Position numbers and translations under genes: made by a program. A DNA stretch of 64,000 bases from Neonectria sp. B-13 (Eukaryota > Ascomycota > Sordariomycetes > Hypocreales > Nectriaceae). Where the stretch lies: NCBI GenBank assembly GCA_002682825.1, contig NOKP01000013.1, positions 1,081,351 to 1,145,350 of the forward strand. Direction: 5' to 3'. The notes under the pieces are model-generated. The model saw only the letters and a list, made by a program, of their open reading frames with translations, did no database searches and was not told the origin of the DNA. Position 1 is the stretch's first letter. Every line of letters starts with the position of its first letter. Shown piece after piece: positions 23,988-37,410 of the stretch.

Positions 23988-24962
23988 GCTAGCTTGTTCG
24001 CTGAGCGAGGATCGTGGCTCTGACGTCTAATTTCAGATCGGTACGCATGAGTGATTGTTCAACTTCCATAATATGGTGTGTTCTCATTACGCACCGCTAG
24101 TCTATTAAGTAGAATAATGTTCGTTATTCGAAGTTTGTTGAGATTGGAGACCTGAATCTAATGCTTATGGTTTTATTGTTTGTTGTCGCATAGCCCGATT
24201 TTTAAGGCGTTTTACTAACTACCCTACATGAAAGTTGTGAACATGAGCTATAGAACACTTATCATGGAGTCAAGAATGACGTCTTTCGTTTGAGAAATAA
24301 TCAAGAATAATGGGAACTCAAATGCGATAGCTTATTATTTCTACCTGCGAATGTCGAGGCTTGTCGCCTTGATTCAACATCTAAGCTCGAATGTTGAGAA
24401 ATTAAAGATGTCCCATGTGACCCCTAGATATGTTTGCACTGGTTATTTCAGCCTCTTTGCCGATAGCTTTTTATCCATTCGTTGGATCAATTACCACGTT
24501 GTTCACCACCGGTACTGTTGTGCGATCACTAATCTCCGAACAGTCGAGCTCAATTATGATGGTGGATTACGGCCCCCGGGTGCGATGAGATAGCGTATTT
24601 TGGGTTATGAAGGAGTTGTCGATGATATTTGCAGTCTTCAACTTCAAACCTCCGTCGATAGGCCAGGCTGTACTGTCGGGATTAGTATTCCATTCATACT
24701 GGGCAAGGTAATATGTGATAGGACTAAATTTGACCGGGTATGGCGAGAAGCGATACGAAGACATGAGTTGCCACTCTTTAGTCACAAGTTCTATCCCCAT
24801 GCCATTGCTAGGCACCGGTAACAACTTTGAATTGTACAGCTGAATGTCACAGTCGTGATAGGCTGAAGCAGAATGGAATGGGTGGACCATGCAACGCCAT
24901 CTATTAAATGGATCCGTTGCAAGTGCGTTTGGTGGTTGCGCAGATTAAAACCACTTGTATAT
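23988..24962. other. AT-rich intergenic region
   Basis: About 970 bases of clearly AT-richer sequence between the CCCH gene and the GH43 relic. Stops are frequent in all frames and no gene or RNA is recognised. Confidence 0.55.
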
Positions 24963-26560
24963 CTATTCAACAGAGCCCTTGGAACTCCAGCTTAAAATCG
25001 CTTGTAATCGCTGTAGCAAATATGCCAACGACTGGTCCACGAAATCCAGGCCCGTCATGTTCAATATGTCCGTCACGGCAAGGCAAGTCCAAATCTCACC
25101 AGACTCACTTCCAACCTTGTAAAGCAAGCGATATTCTGTCTTCATGTACTCGATTCGCAAGTGGAATTCGACAGGAACATTGTCAATATTTTGATGCTCG
25201 ATCTGAGATATCCCTTCGGCGTTGTTGATCAGCTCAAGGACGATGGCAGGATCCGTGGAGTCGTAGAATACCCGGACATAGCGATGATCGTCCTTGTAGC
25301 ACGCAAGCCCGGTCTTGAGCTTTTCAGCATGCGAATTACTCGCGGAACACCGAACGCTGACACTGCTTTGGCCGAGTAACTTTCGCTACCTTTCCCAATT
25401 AAAGTGGGAGATGTTTCTAGATGAGACAGATCAAAGGGTGATGTGGTGAGGGTGATCAAAGAGTTAGGTCCAATGTCGTAGTTACTGAGGTTCGCGTCTC
25501 TGATATAGATATAGTCCAGGTCATCCACTGCTGAGAGAGCTGTAAACCCATTCCTTGGAGTGAGATTACCGATACGAGCCCTAACAAGCTCGAAGGAGAG
25601 CCAATCCCCATTCCAATACCCTCGAGTCAGGAACGCTTCTCTGGCCATAATGAGCCGTCCTCTTTCGTCTTTGCGCACTCCGAGACACACACCCCACCAA
25701 TACCCCGTTTCGTCCTGAAAAACATCGCAATGGCCAGTGTACTTGATGTACTCACTGGTGCCGCGCGCCGTGAGGATCGGTTGTTGGGACAAGGGTTGTA
25801 TGAGCCCCAAATATCGCGAGATCTTACCATGGTGATCATATGACCCTCGTGCGTGCCACCCTCTGAGATCATCAAGTAGTATCATCCGTTACGCTTGTAC
25901 AAGTGTGAACCTTCGGGGTAGACACCCCCTGTCCCTCCCCAGATTGATCGTTCTTCTGAGAGCTTCTTGCCGGTCATGAGATCAATCTCAAAGAGGTTGA
26001 CCCTGGTGGAAGACCTTAGGGCTGCAGGACCCTGGATGTATGCCTTGTCGCCGTCGAACAAGATACTAGGATCAATACCTTTGAAGTCGAAATAGACTGG
26101 ATCGCTCCATTGACCGTTCCAGACATCTTCAGTGGTGACAATAAAGTTCTCGTGCAAATTGTCACCTCCTGTATGGACGATGTTTGTACAAATAACGTAC
26201 AAAGTGCCCTCGTGATACAAGATAGTTGGAGCATACAAACCGCCGGTGGCAAGCAACGCCTCCTCGGCACTGTCAGAAAGCTCTGCAAACTTGGCATCCG
26301 ACTTAGCAAGGCTCAGCTGATCTCGCCGGTTAATCGCGTTACCTAATATGTAATATTATCAAATGTTCCGTGTTTCCGCTGTTGAGCTTGAGGACTAAGA
26401 TACGTGTTTCCAGGAAACAAGGTCACGAGAGGCGTAGATGGGCAAACCGGGAAACGTATGAAAAGCTGAATTCACGAGAAAATCAACCTTCACCAGAAGG
26501 ATTAGGCGCAAACCCAGGAATAATGGGGTTAAGTGGATCGGTCGCCCTGATCGATCGACG
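24963..26560 (-). pseudogene. GH43 glycosidase (beta-xylosidase/arabinofuranosidase type) pseudogene
   Basis: On the minus strand a GH43 protein can be followed from NPIIPGFAP (about 26525) to LEFQGLC (about 24970), but only by changing frame repeatedly. Recognisable blocks are FHTFPGLPIYASRDLVSW, LATGGLYAPTILYHEGTLY, WSDPVYFDFKGIDPS, YYLMISEGGTHEGHMITM, PILTARGTSEYIKYTGHCD, WWGVCLGVR, and a C-terminal beta-sandwich with IEYMKTEYRLLYKV. Lesions: a frame change near 26490; an intron at about 26343-26403 whose phase no longer fits; in-frame TGA 25882-25884 just before YYLMI; and one-base losses near 25780, 25303 and 25038. The usual catalytic base Asp in FAPDPS is Asn here (FAPNPS). The intact family releases xylose or arabinose from hemicellulose; this copy cannot make a full protein. 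No intact start was found. Confidence 0.88.
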
Positions 26561-27787
26561 TATGCTGTTTGTGAAAAAATGTACGCGGTCAAATATTAGG
26601 CCCAAATTAATTTCTTGTTTAGTTCTGTCGATAGAAGCTTGCATTATGGTGACTAAAATGGCCCATTCGAAGGATAGAAATACTTATAGAATCGATAGCC
26701 ATGCATGATGAGCTAGGAGGAGCACTCGGATAAAGAGATCAAGCTATGTATCCATCCAATGATCAGCAGCTGTCTCGCATGTCTCATGAATGAGGAGAAA
26801 ATGGATAAATCGGTTTGCCGAAGTTGGGAGGCTTGTTCATTTTGCGACTCGTCCGTGCCGCTTTCATCTGCAAGAGCGCACAATCTCATTATTTGACGCC
26901 GAATAAAATAATATTTGTGCCGTTGTGACCTGTTCTTGGCGATGCCAGATAAAGTAGATGGGATAGACTCTTTTGTTTGTCAGCTATGGCGATTGAATTT
27001 CACGTGTAAAGGTCTGAGACACGGTATTCTTGCGTTCATTATCCCGTTACGGAATTCATTGTGGCGATACACCTATGATCCTAGTGATGACCTGTGAAGC
27101 CTCGGGAATCACAAACCGGTTGTGTTTTCACAAAAGAAAGCAAGAAGGCAAACAAGTAGAGGCGGGGAGGAGAGTGAGGACTACTGAGTCTTGCTTATCA
27201 AGTATCCCGTGAGTTGATGTCAGATCACCAGTCGAATAAAACCGGCAAACTTCCAACGCGGGGATCTAACGACAGCTCGGGATATAAATTAGCGCCTAAC
27301 TTCTCTGCCATTAGCTTACCCGCCCATGTCTCGTATGCTGTTCAGCTAGTGGCCGGCCGTTTAGTTCCGCCCAACAACCCACACCATAACATCAAAACCT
27401 TGACCTTTTTTCAACAATTGAAGCCCCCAACCGGCTGAAATTTCCGGGATTATTCTTTATGCCAAGAATTTGCCCCAGAAAACAGTTGAATCCCATTTCA
27501 TGGATTCACATTTCTATGACTCGGCCAAGCAAAATGGTGCTGCCAAGATGGAAAAGCCGGCACGTGCCATGTCACAAAACGAATGACGTAGCGCCACCTC
27601 ATCCCGCGTTTGCACATTGCCTTGCTTTGGAAGCCGCTCTCATGCTGGTCTTCTCACTTCCTCACATCTTTATTTACCAATGACCTCAATTTCTCTGTTG
27701 AGCGTGTACAATTTCCTTTTTGTGTGTCATTCGCTTCGTGCCCTTCTATCCCATAGCTATCAATTAGCGTCAGTCGACTGAGCCGCC
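26561..27787. other. Intergenic region, partly AT-rich
   Basis: About 1.2 kb. The first 650 bases are AT-rich and may include decayed 5' sequence of the GH43 relic. The last 500 bases form the promoter and leader of the Mug190-like gene. No gene is supported. Confidence 0.5.
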
Positions 27788-30700
27788 ATGTCTGGAAAAG
27801 ATGACGCAGACGACGCACGCCGGTATACCGCACCGTACAGCGCACGGCATCCCATCCCCACAATCTCCAAGTACCGAGAAGAGCGAGAAGCGAGACAAGA
27901 ACAGGCTTTAAACCGGAACCTGGACGGCGATGAAGCGGGAGACGACAGTAATCAGCAACATGAGTCGAGCCAAGATGGTGCGGTGGACCCAGCGAGATCA
28001 GAGGCTCTTCAAAAAGATGACAGTGGCAAGAGTCATGAGGAAGACGAGTCAACTACCCTTAAAGATACCTCCCAGACCGACCCCAGCTCTTCAGACCCCA
28101 AAAAGAGACGGAAAGATATCAAGAAAAGCAACAAGGAGAGGGCGGAGCGAGAAGTCACAGACCCCGTCACTCATCTTCCAGTGACCATCCAGGACTTCAC
28201 CGATCAAGCGCTGAAAGACGTGAAACTGGACGACTCTCCATTTGGACCCCCAGAACGTGTTGCGACTGGGCTTAGTACTGAGAAGAAGTCAGATGAGCAG
28301 CTTGGTGAGGAGAAGCATGACCTTCAACAGCACCATGACGCCATGGCGGAATTGTTCCCACCCCCGGATTTCGATGCTCTACGCCTCGAGCTTGCTAATA
28401 TTAGCAAGCGAGGCGTCACATTTGGGTTGGCCGGAGTCTCCGTCATCATAGTTGGTGCCTTCACTATCGAACGGCTCCTGAGCACGAATAACCCGCCCGG
28501 TATCAAGGCTGGGTCAATTTTCAAGAGCAGCACGGTCTGGGTTCTGTTGGCTGCCGCGAGTGCTGGCGCAATCTGGTTTCTCATAATCTCAACGAGGGAA
28601 TGGATATCCAACAAGGTTCAGAACATCTTTCAAGATGAAGTCTGGGACGCTCATCGACGACAAACCATCAAGTCGTCAAAGAACCACGACAGCGAGACCA
28701 CTGTGTGGCTCAACTCCTTGCTAGGCTCCGTCTGGCCCCTCATCAACCCAGACCTCTTCACCAGTCTCGCCGACACCCTCGAGGATGTCATGCAAGCATC
28801 TCTACCCAAGTTTGTCCGCATGATCAGTGTCGATGACATCGGTCAGGGAAGCGAGTCGCTCCGTATCCTCGGCATTCGATGGCTCCCTACAGGTGCCGCG
28901 ACCAGGGCGGTGGGAGAGGATGGAAAGCTCCAGTCCGCAGAAAAATCAGAGGCTGAGGCCGACAGTCAAAAGAAAGGAGACAGCGGTAGCGAAGGTGCCG
29001 TTCCTGATGGAATGGAAGCCGAGGAGGGTGACTTCGTCAATCTTGAGATTGCGTTTGCATACCGAACCCGATCAAGCTCCAAGTCTCTCAAGGAGCGGAC
29101 CAAGGACATGCACCTCTACCTTGCTTTTTACCTGCCCGGCAACTTGAAGATTCCAGTCTGGGTTGATCTCCAGGGCATCATCGGGACCATGAGGATGCGT
29201 CTTCAGCTGACTCCCGATCCGCCCTTCTTTGCACTTTGCACCATTACCTTCCTGGGCCAGCCTAAGGTGAGCCTTAGCTGCGTACCCCTGAGCCAACATG
29301 CCGTGAACATCATGGACGTTCCATTCATTAGCAACTTCGTCCAGTCTGCTGTTGACGCCGCCATGGCGGAGTATGTGGCCCCAAAAAGCCTAACCCTGGA
29401 CCTCAAGGACATGCTCGCCGGCGACGACTTCAAGAAGGACACGACCGCCGTGGGCGTGCTCATGGTCCACATCAAGCGTGGCTATGAGTTCAAGATAGGT
29501 GATTCCGGCATTCCCCTTATTAAGGACGGGAGTTCGGACCCATACGTGTCTGTCGGCTGGGCAAAGTTTGGAAAGGTCCTGTGGACTTCGCGCGTGCTTG
29601 AGAATGAAATGGAACCATACTGGGATGAGACGTGCTTCGTGCTCGTAACACCTCAGGAGTTGAATATTGCAGAGAGATTGCGCATTCAACTCTGGGACTC
29701 GGATCGAATGACGGCTGACGATGATCTCGGACGCATCGAAGTTAGCCTGAAGGACTTAATGAGAGATAACGAGTCCAATGGGCAAATGTCGAACCGCAAG
29801 GATGGCTTCAGGGCTCTGAAGTCCGGGGATGGCATGCCTGGAAAGTTGGAGTGGAGCGTCGGCTACTTCTCTAAGACGAGAATTCAGCAGTGTCAATTTG
29901 ACCAGCAGACGCACGACCCGAAGATTCGCTCTATGGACCAACTGAAGGAGAAGGTTGAGAATACATGTGAACGGAAGCTCCGTGAAGCAATGTACAAGAA
30001 TGGCACCAAGAAACGCGACCTCAGCGAGTTCGAGCAGCAGAAGGCCCAGGAGCTGAAGGCGGAGCAGGACGCCATGATCATCTCAGCGCCGCCTCCTGAC
30101 GGGTATCCTAGTGGAATCTTTAGTCTTCAGATCCATAACATCACAGGTCTGGAGCTCGAGCGGCTGAACAAGCGTGACACAGCCGAGAACGGCGCGGCGA
30201 GCGACGAGGAGGAGGCCGGCGATGGTTACCCAAGTGCGTACTGCACCATCATCATCAACCACCGGAAAACGTTCAAGACACGAACCAAGCCCCAGAACGC
30301 CAAGCCATTCTACAATGCCGGCTGCGAGCGCTTTGTCCGCGACTGGCGAGAGTGTGAGGTCTTTGTTACGGTCCGGGATGCTCGACTCCACGAGGATGAC
30401 CCCCTGCTTGGTATCGTCCACCTGCCACTCAGTGATGTATTCAAGGAACACGCCCAGATCATGGGACTTTATCCTCTGACAGGAGGCATCGGCCAAGGGC
30501 GTATACGCTTGTCCATGGTCTGGCGGAGCGTTCAACTACAGGCACCGCGGAACCTGCTTGGATGGCAGGATGGTACCGTCGAAGTCCAACCCACGGCGAC
30601 CATGGCCAACTGTCCCAAGGAGCTCCGGCGGTCTGCTAAAATCAAGTTCCGAACGAACATCAGCACTGGGAAGATGTATGCATCGGAGGGAGATCAGAGT

Positions 30701-31791
30701 GAAGGTGACTCTGCAACGGCGGTGTGGAGCACCAAGCGTCGACGGAGTGTAGTTCTAGCTGTCCAAAACCGGTACAGCAGCTGCTTGTCCATTGCGTTCA
30801 AAGACCGGAACTTTTTGGGCGATGATATTGTAGCCTTCAGCATTCTGTGGCTCAAGGACCTGGTGGACGACGAGCAGACAGAACTGGAACTTCCGGTGTG
30901 GAAGGGTGACTTCAAGCGCGCCACGGCGTGCACCCTGGAGGAGTGTGGAGAGAAGCTCGGCACAATCAAGCTGAAAGTGACGTTTTGGTCCGGATTGGTG
31001 AGTAGTATTCCAAGGATGGGGAGGATTCCTAGCTGACCTGGCACCACAGGGAAGCGCCCACGCCCGCTGGGCGAGCCGTGACGAACATCTCCGCAACATA
31101 GTGGAGGTGATTGAGACGGCCCGCGATAACCTTGAGATGGTCCGCCTCCAGAAAGAGGCCGGCATAACCAGCGACTCGGACTCTACGGGCCAGGGCGGCA
31201 GCCCGTCGCACTCTCAAGCCCTCACCAACTACTCCGACTCAAGTTCCAGCTCCAGCTCGGACTCTGACTCTGACTCTGACTCTATCCCTGATGGAAGCTC
31301 CAGTCACAAACAGGGCCCCATCGATAAGATCCGCGACTACAAGCGGCGCGACCGCCGTCTGCACCGACAGCATCGGGGCCTGATGCAGTGGAAGGTACGT
31401 ACGAAGCATAACGACAGTGAATGAAGGATCCGAAGCATCCGCACAGCGCAGCATGAAGCACAGGGGTTGCACCATGTGGCTACCCAGTCTGTGTCTGTCG
31501 CGTCCCCGTCCCTGTACTCCACCTAAGAACCGACCCTAGCTCTGGCTGGGTCTCGATGGCGCCTCAACTGGGCCTCGCCTCGCCTGGCCAAGTGGCCCCC
31601 GTTTCTCCCTCGGGAGTGGCCGTCTCTAGACCGCACGCCGTCGAAGAGAACCGAACCAACGTGAACTGACGAGTGGACAGATACCGCGCACGGCCAAGTG
31701 GATCAAGCATAAATTCGACCGCGTCGGAAACAACGTTTCCGGCGTTTTCGACCACTCCTCCAAGCAGCCCGGCATCGAGACCGAGGTCTAG
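27788..31791 (+). CDS. Mug190-like SMP/C2-domain membrane protein (tricalbin family)
   Basis: Three exons: 27788-30997, 31050-31394 and 31681-31791. The introns are 52 and 286 bases, and the product is 1221 aa. The start GCCGCCATGT is in good context. Order of parts: a disordered charged N-terminus (1-200); two membrane spans (about 210-231 and 249-268, probably an ER hairpin); an SMP-like lipid-binding domain (about 300-545, starting SETTVWLNSLLGSVWPLINPD and containing VNLEIAFAYRTRS and DPPFFALCTITFLG); C2 domains beginning VGVLMVHIKRGYEF with SSDPYVSVGW and IFSLQIHNITGLEL, plus a third degenerate C2-like stretch; and a Ser/Asp repeat tail. It resembles fission yeast 'meiotically up-regulated gene 190' and tricalbins, which tether ER to plasma membrane and move lipids. 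The last exon ends QPGIETEV. It is tail to tail with the histidine kinase. Confidence 0.9.
31230..31292 (+). repeat. Ser/Asp-coding hexanucleotide repeat
   Basis: TCCAGC and GACTCT units inside exon 2 of the Mug190-like gene encode a run of Ser followed by (Ser-Asp)n. It is acidic and a possible phosphorylation-rich linker. Confidence 0.8.
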
Positions 31792-32485
31792 ACGCAAGCC
31801 ACAGCCTTTTAGGTGACACGCCGTGTCTACAAGTCACGAAAACAGAGTGTGGTGGGGGGGCGTGTATCTATGTACGACGGAGATGTGATGATCTATTTAT
31901 ATTTATGGACACTGGGGATGGAAGATGGAAGATGGAGAAATAGAACAGCAGTCGAAACACCCAAGAGTTGGTGACAGGCACAAAATGGTATCATTCATTG
32001 ATCGCGCCAGCCATATCATCATTGCACATGCTCTGTGCTTTTCACATGCTTCCTGACCGGCCGCATTACATGCATAGTCGTGAGCCAATCCTTCCTGTCC
32101 GTACTCGGTGCGTAAGGGCCTTTCATAAAGTGAACCGTCTAATGTTTCTCCAATATGAACATAAACCGATATAAAGTAGCTGCAAACTTCCCAAACCCCC
32201 CGCCTTTTCGTCCGCCCGCCCCTTGTATCTCGTTTCGATTCCGTGTTTCTGCTCTCTTTTAGCCGAGAGCCCTGGGACCTCCGTTGCAACGCCCGACCTG
32301 TTGGACAATGATAGCTTTTGCTTCTGTTGCTTAGAAGGTATAAAAAAAAGAAGGTCTTCACCAAGAATAGTGAAGCATGATAGACCGTATGGGAGAAGGG
32401 TTCGCCGGTGTGAGAGCTAAAAATGCCCTGATATGTACAACCGATACCCATGTTCGTTGTTGGAGTTTCCGGGAGCTTTGCTAGC
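31792..32485. other. Intergenic region between convergent genes
   Basis: About 690 bases with 3' sequences of the Mug190-like and kinase genes. No gene recognised. Confidence 0.5.
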
Positions 32486-35400
32486 CTACCGGCGAGGGGG
32501 TTTGTTTTCACATTTCAACTTGTTGACATTCTCTTCGGTCAACGAGTCGCCGCCCTCTCGGTCCTGGTATGAATTGCTGCTCCTGAAAGTCGGCGGTCCA
32601 CCGGCTGCGTCGATAAGTTTCGTCTCCTGGAGATGGGTGGACAACTCCTGCTCCCCTTCTGGCCGTCTCACCTGGGGTGCCAGGTCAGCGGCTGGGGAAT
32701 AGAATGGAGATGGTTCGTTTTGCTGTCCGTTTGTTGTCAGGGGTCGAGGCGTGATTGGGCTACTATAGTCGTCCGCGCCCTGGCCAACTTGAGGCATATC
32801 CTCTTCTTCGATGCCGACATGCGGAATATCGGCATTGTCGCAGTGTTCGCTCATTTCTGAACAGTCCGACGCTGTTGGATCTGGAGGGGTTGTATCACGA
32901 CGCCTCGTATGACACCATCTGATGAGCATTTTCTCCAAAATCGAACCTGTTACGGGCTTGGGCAGATAATCATCCATTCCAGCCCTGGTGCACTTCTCTC
33001 GGTCGCCTTGGATTGCCGATGCTGTCATCGCCACGATTGGTACGTCTTGAAGCAGTGTTTTGAATGGGAGGTGGTGTCTCAAGAGGTGGGTGCACTTGTA
33101 CCCGTCGATGATCGGCATCTGAACGTCCATCAAGATGATGTCGGGTTTCGGGTTGATGCCCTTAGAGGTTCCCACAAGATAACCCAGTGCTTCCTTGCCA
33201 TTCCATGCAGCTGTCACCTGGAAGCCGAGCCTGCCGATTGTCTTCGTCGCGATCTTCTGGTTGATGGGGCTTGTATGTGTTAGCTGATAATAACGTAGCC
33301 TGAACCAGTGTGACTTACTTGTCCTCGACTACCATGATGTGGATCTTGGCGCGTTCTGACGGTGGCAAATCAAGCTCAGCGCTTGACGCTGTTAAGACCG
33401 ATCGGGATCGGCGAGGCAGCGATGAAGACGCTTGGGCAATATCGGAAGACATGGGAAGCCCGACGAGTTGCTCGTACTCTGAACTGTTACAGGACATGCT
33501 GAGTTCGGACTGCAGTCTATTAGGAATAGCACCGGCATGAGCCAAGTCCGCTTCGGCGGGACCATTTGGCTTATTGAAAGGAATCCAGAATGTTGCAATT
33601 GTTCCACTGCTGCCATTCGCCTCCAGCGTGATGTGTCCTCGCATAAGGTCCAGAAGGTTTTTGCAGATGGTGAGGCCAAGGCCGGTACCACCGAAACGTC
33701 TTGCTGTCGAGGCATCTCCTTGGCTGAATGGTTGAAACAATTTCTTCCGCACATCATCGTGAATGCCGATGCCCGTGTCCTCAACCGTGAACCTGACTTC
33801 GATCGACTCGGCCGTTTCCTTCTCTTTGACCACTGAGAATTTAACGTATCCTTGGTTTGTGAATTTGATGCTGTTGGTCAACAGGTTCGTGATGATTTGC
33901 CGCACACGTCCGGGGTCTCCCATGACAACAAGATCATTCTCGATGTCATCGCCAATATGGGACTGGAAATCAAGATTCTTTCGCTCAACAGCGAATTGCA
34001 GCATCCTTCCCACTTCCTTGACAATGTGTGAAAGCGAGAATTGTACTTCTTCGATGTCCAACCGCCCAGACTCGACTTTTGAAAAGTCGAGGATGTCGTT
34101 AATGACAGTTAGCAAGGATGTCGCAGAACTCTGGATGTTCTCAACGTATTCTTGTTGCTCCTCGTCCAATTCCATGCCAGCCAATAACTCGGCCATTCCA
34201 AGCACACCCGTGATGGGCGTTCGGATTTCATGTGACATGTTGGCAAGGAACTGGCTCTTGAGTCTGTTGGCTTCCTTTGCTGCAGCTTCGTTGGCCATGG
34301 CAGTTCGCTTTTCCTTCGACTGCTTCTGCAACGCCTCTTCCCGAACTTTTAGTTCAGTAACGTCCATGATAACACCAATAGCACCGTCGATGCATGATTC
34401 GCTTGTCATTTTGCCTTCTTGAGTCTTCTTGCCTGTGATGGCGAGGAAGCGAGTTCGGTACCATCGATCATCTAAAGAGTACGGTTAACTTCGAGGTCAA
34501 AGGAGCCATATCGGAATGCATTCTGTCCTACCAATTCCATGTTCGTGCACATCCTCGGTCGTCTTCCCGTCCAAAATGTGTTCGATCGGCCCCAGGAACT
34601 CGGGGCGCTCGCCATCCGCTAGTTGAGCAGTAAGGCGATTGAAAACGGTGTACATGTTCTCCCCAATGAACCACCTGGTACCGTCATGGTTTTCTTCGTG
34701 TGTGTTGTTCCAAATGAGGGCACCCTCGAGCATGGTCACGTTGCGGTTCGAATCGACGGTGAAGAGCGTAACGTGCGAATGAGCTATGACACTCAGTAGT
34801 TGCTGTCGTGTGCGTTTGGAATTGATCTTTGTTTGGATACTTTCGTGGACATCGGTACATGTGCCTGTGTATCCTCGATCAGCAGCTGGAAGCAGGAAAA
34901 TATGGCGAGTGCATAACTTACCAAACCACTTCTCAACATCGCCAGTTTCCTTGTTGCGCAAAGGTAGCGCCCTGCCGAGGAACCAGCGCCATTCGCCCCC
35001 TTTACTCTGACATCGGTACTCGGTTACGTATTGTTCACCTGTCGCCAAAGAATGCTCCCATTTCCTGATCGTATCAGGCATATCGTCGGGATGAAACGCA
35101 TTTCCCCAGACTCTGCCAAGGCTGTGCTCGGGGTCCAGGCCAGTGTAACCATACCATCGAGTGTTGAAGAAATCCACCGAGCCATCCTTTGTTGCGGTCC
35201 ATACTAGTTGAGGCATGGTATCGCAAATGAGCTTGAATCGCTCCTCGTCGCGCTCTTTGATTTCTGAGATCTCATTGGTCATCACGGTCACATCGCGACC
35301 TGTAACCACGCCGGCGAGAAACTCGCCTGTAGTATCATCTCTAATCGCCTCGCCGAGGACGTCGAACACCACTTTTTTCCCTTGGTCGTCGTACATGCCG

Positions 35401-36761
35401 ATGCGGATGCTAGAGAAGGGCTGCTCTGTTTTAAGCAGGACGGAAATGGGATACTCATCAACCTCTAGCAGACGAGAGAAGTCCTCGGAAAACATGTGCC
35501 AGTGCTTCAGGAGCTCAAAGCCATCGAGGGACGCGTCGAGAGGGGCGTCCTTCTGGAAAAGCTGCCGTGCGGCCTTGTTAGGAAATGTCACGCTTCCGTC
35601 CTTCCACATCGCAAAAATGGGCATTTGAGTGTTGTTGAGAAGTGCGTCTTTCATCAGTAGCATTTTCTGGAGCAGCGAGGGCGTGCTAGATTGCGAGACG
35701 ACGGGTGGCGGTCCCATTGGAGGGAAGGGGCTGGACGACATGGTGACAACGCCGGGGCTGTGGAAGGAGGGTGAGTTGGATTCTCGGCTGGAGGAGACGG
35801 ATGTTGGATTGGAGTGGTTTATTGACCTGCGCTCTGCAGCTTCAAGGATGCTCGGCCGTGCAATGGACTTCCTTGTGGTCGCCAATGAGGAGGACGGCGA
35901 TTCAGTACTGGTAAAAGTCAGGGTGAAGAAAGCCTGGTGATTTTCAAGCTCCCATATTGTAATGATCATCTTGGCAAAGACCTGACACTCGGATTCCTTT
36001 GTATTGTAGCGATCGCCGAAGGTCGCTTTATTGATGCCCTTGCGAGCCACGACGACTTCAACGACAGCATCCTGGGTGTGGCGTGGGGTGGAGCTCCGTT
36101 GTCCCTCCGAGATGGGCGTGGGACTAATGGTCGGAGTGGCTTCGCCGCCGGCCTGAGACTTTTGGGTGTCCTTCGTAGCACCCCGGACCCCGATTTCCTC
36201 CACCAGGGTATCCAGGAAAGACTCCCATGTGGTCCACACAGGGCGTCCGTCTTGCAGCATGTCAATGCCCACCTGGGAGAGTGTCTGGCCACGTAGGCGC
36301 TCAACAAGGGCGGACGCATCCTCCTCGTCCGAGTCTTCAGTGACAATGCCTAGCATGCGACCCATGGCTTCGTTGGCAAGAACGACGGTTTTGAGGTTGT
36401 TGAGGACAATGGTGGGCACCGGAAGATAGTGCAGGGCAGAGAAGGCAAGCTGGCCTGGAGACATGCTGGGCATGGCGAGACGAAACGGGCTCTGGGAGGG
36501 AGTTCGTGAAGCGGCGCGAGAGTCTCTGAAAAAGCGCCCTCCAGCAAGAAGTCGTGGGGTTTCATCATCACAGGTTGGATCGCTGGCCGAGTCTTGAGCT
36601 GCCTTGGGTCGTACACCATCTCCCACGGTTGTCGGCGGCGCCTCGGCTGGGCTGGGCTGGTATTCGGAGCGGCTCGTTGGGGAGGAGGCATCGTAAGCAG
36701 CCGGGTTTGGCCTTAAAGCTCGGGACTGGCTGCTTGCGCGAGGTTGGCTGGGGGGGATCAT
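32486..36761 (-). CDS. PAS-containing hybrid sensor histidine kinase
   Basis: Four exons: 36761-34922, 34864-34532, 34471-33319 and 33269-32486. The introns are 57, 60 and 49 bases, and the product is 1369 aa. A Pro/Ser-rich N-terminus precedes a PAS-like region (LHYLPVPTIVLNNLKTVV). Another follows (MPIFAMWKDGSVTFPNKAARQLF), then a clear PAS/PAC (LVWTATKDGSVDFFNTRWYG ... WFGTCTDVHES, across intron 1), then a fourth (VTLFTVDSNRNVTML). The HisKA H-box is FLANMSHEIRTP with His about 805. The ATPase N-box is RQIITNLLTNSIKF; G-boxes are VEDTGIGI and GGTGLGLTI. The receiver domain has VVEDNPINQ (split by intron 3), phospho-acceptor Asp about 1157 in ILMDVQMP, and LPKPV. It should pass phosphate His to Asp to an HPt protein (Ypd1). 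The signal is unknown. A long acidic C-tail follows the receiver. Confidence 0.95.
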
Positions 36762-37410
36762 GTCGCGTCCGCTCCGTCACGAGGCATGAAGAGAGTTGGA
36801 CTTTGTGTAGAAGTTGGAGGAGCGGGGTCCGTTTGGTCAGGGATACGGAGTGCTGAGGGCGGTGGTAGCTGTGTCGAAGGAAGGGTCGGTCGAAGGGTCG
36901 TCAGAAGAGATATATCGCCGGCAGAATCGTCGTCGGTGGAGGCGAAGTGTCGTTGGGGCTTGGACGAAGCAATGGTCTCGGAGCTTGTGCTGAGACAGAC
37001 GACGGAGCTGCAGGGAACTACCACGAGACAGAGTAGTGTAGCTTGAGGATTAACATGGCGTGAAGGACATGCAAGCGAAGGCTGCCGACGGGCAGCACGG
37101 CGACAGATCTGCTTGTATGAAGACGAAGCGTCGACAGAATTAGACCTTGGGTGGGAGAGCTTGAAGGAGGTCTGAGAAGGCCACTCGATCCAACAGCCAG
37201 GAAGCAGGAAGTGGGAAGTCGCCGAACGGATCACCGAGAACGGATGAAGCAGATCGGCGAGCCACGGCAATCGGGGAGGACCAATGGCAGGCGGGAGAGG
37301 TTATCGAGTGGAAGTTGAGGTGATCTAGGGGCGGTAGAAAGGTGGAGGAGAGGAAATGGTTGATTAGGGCGACGAGAAGGAAAACCAAGTAACACCAGCA
37401 CAGGACCTAG

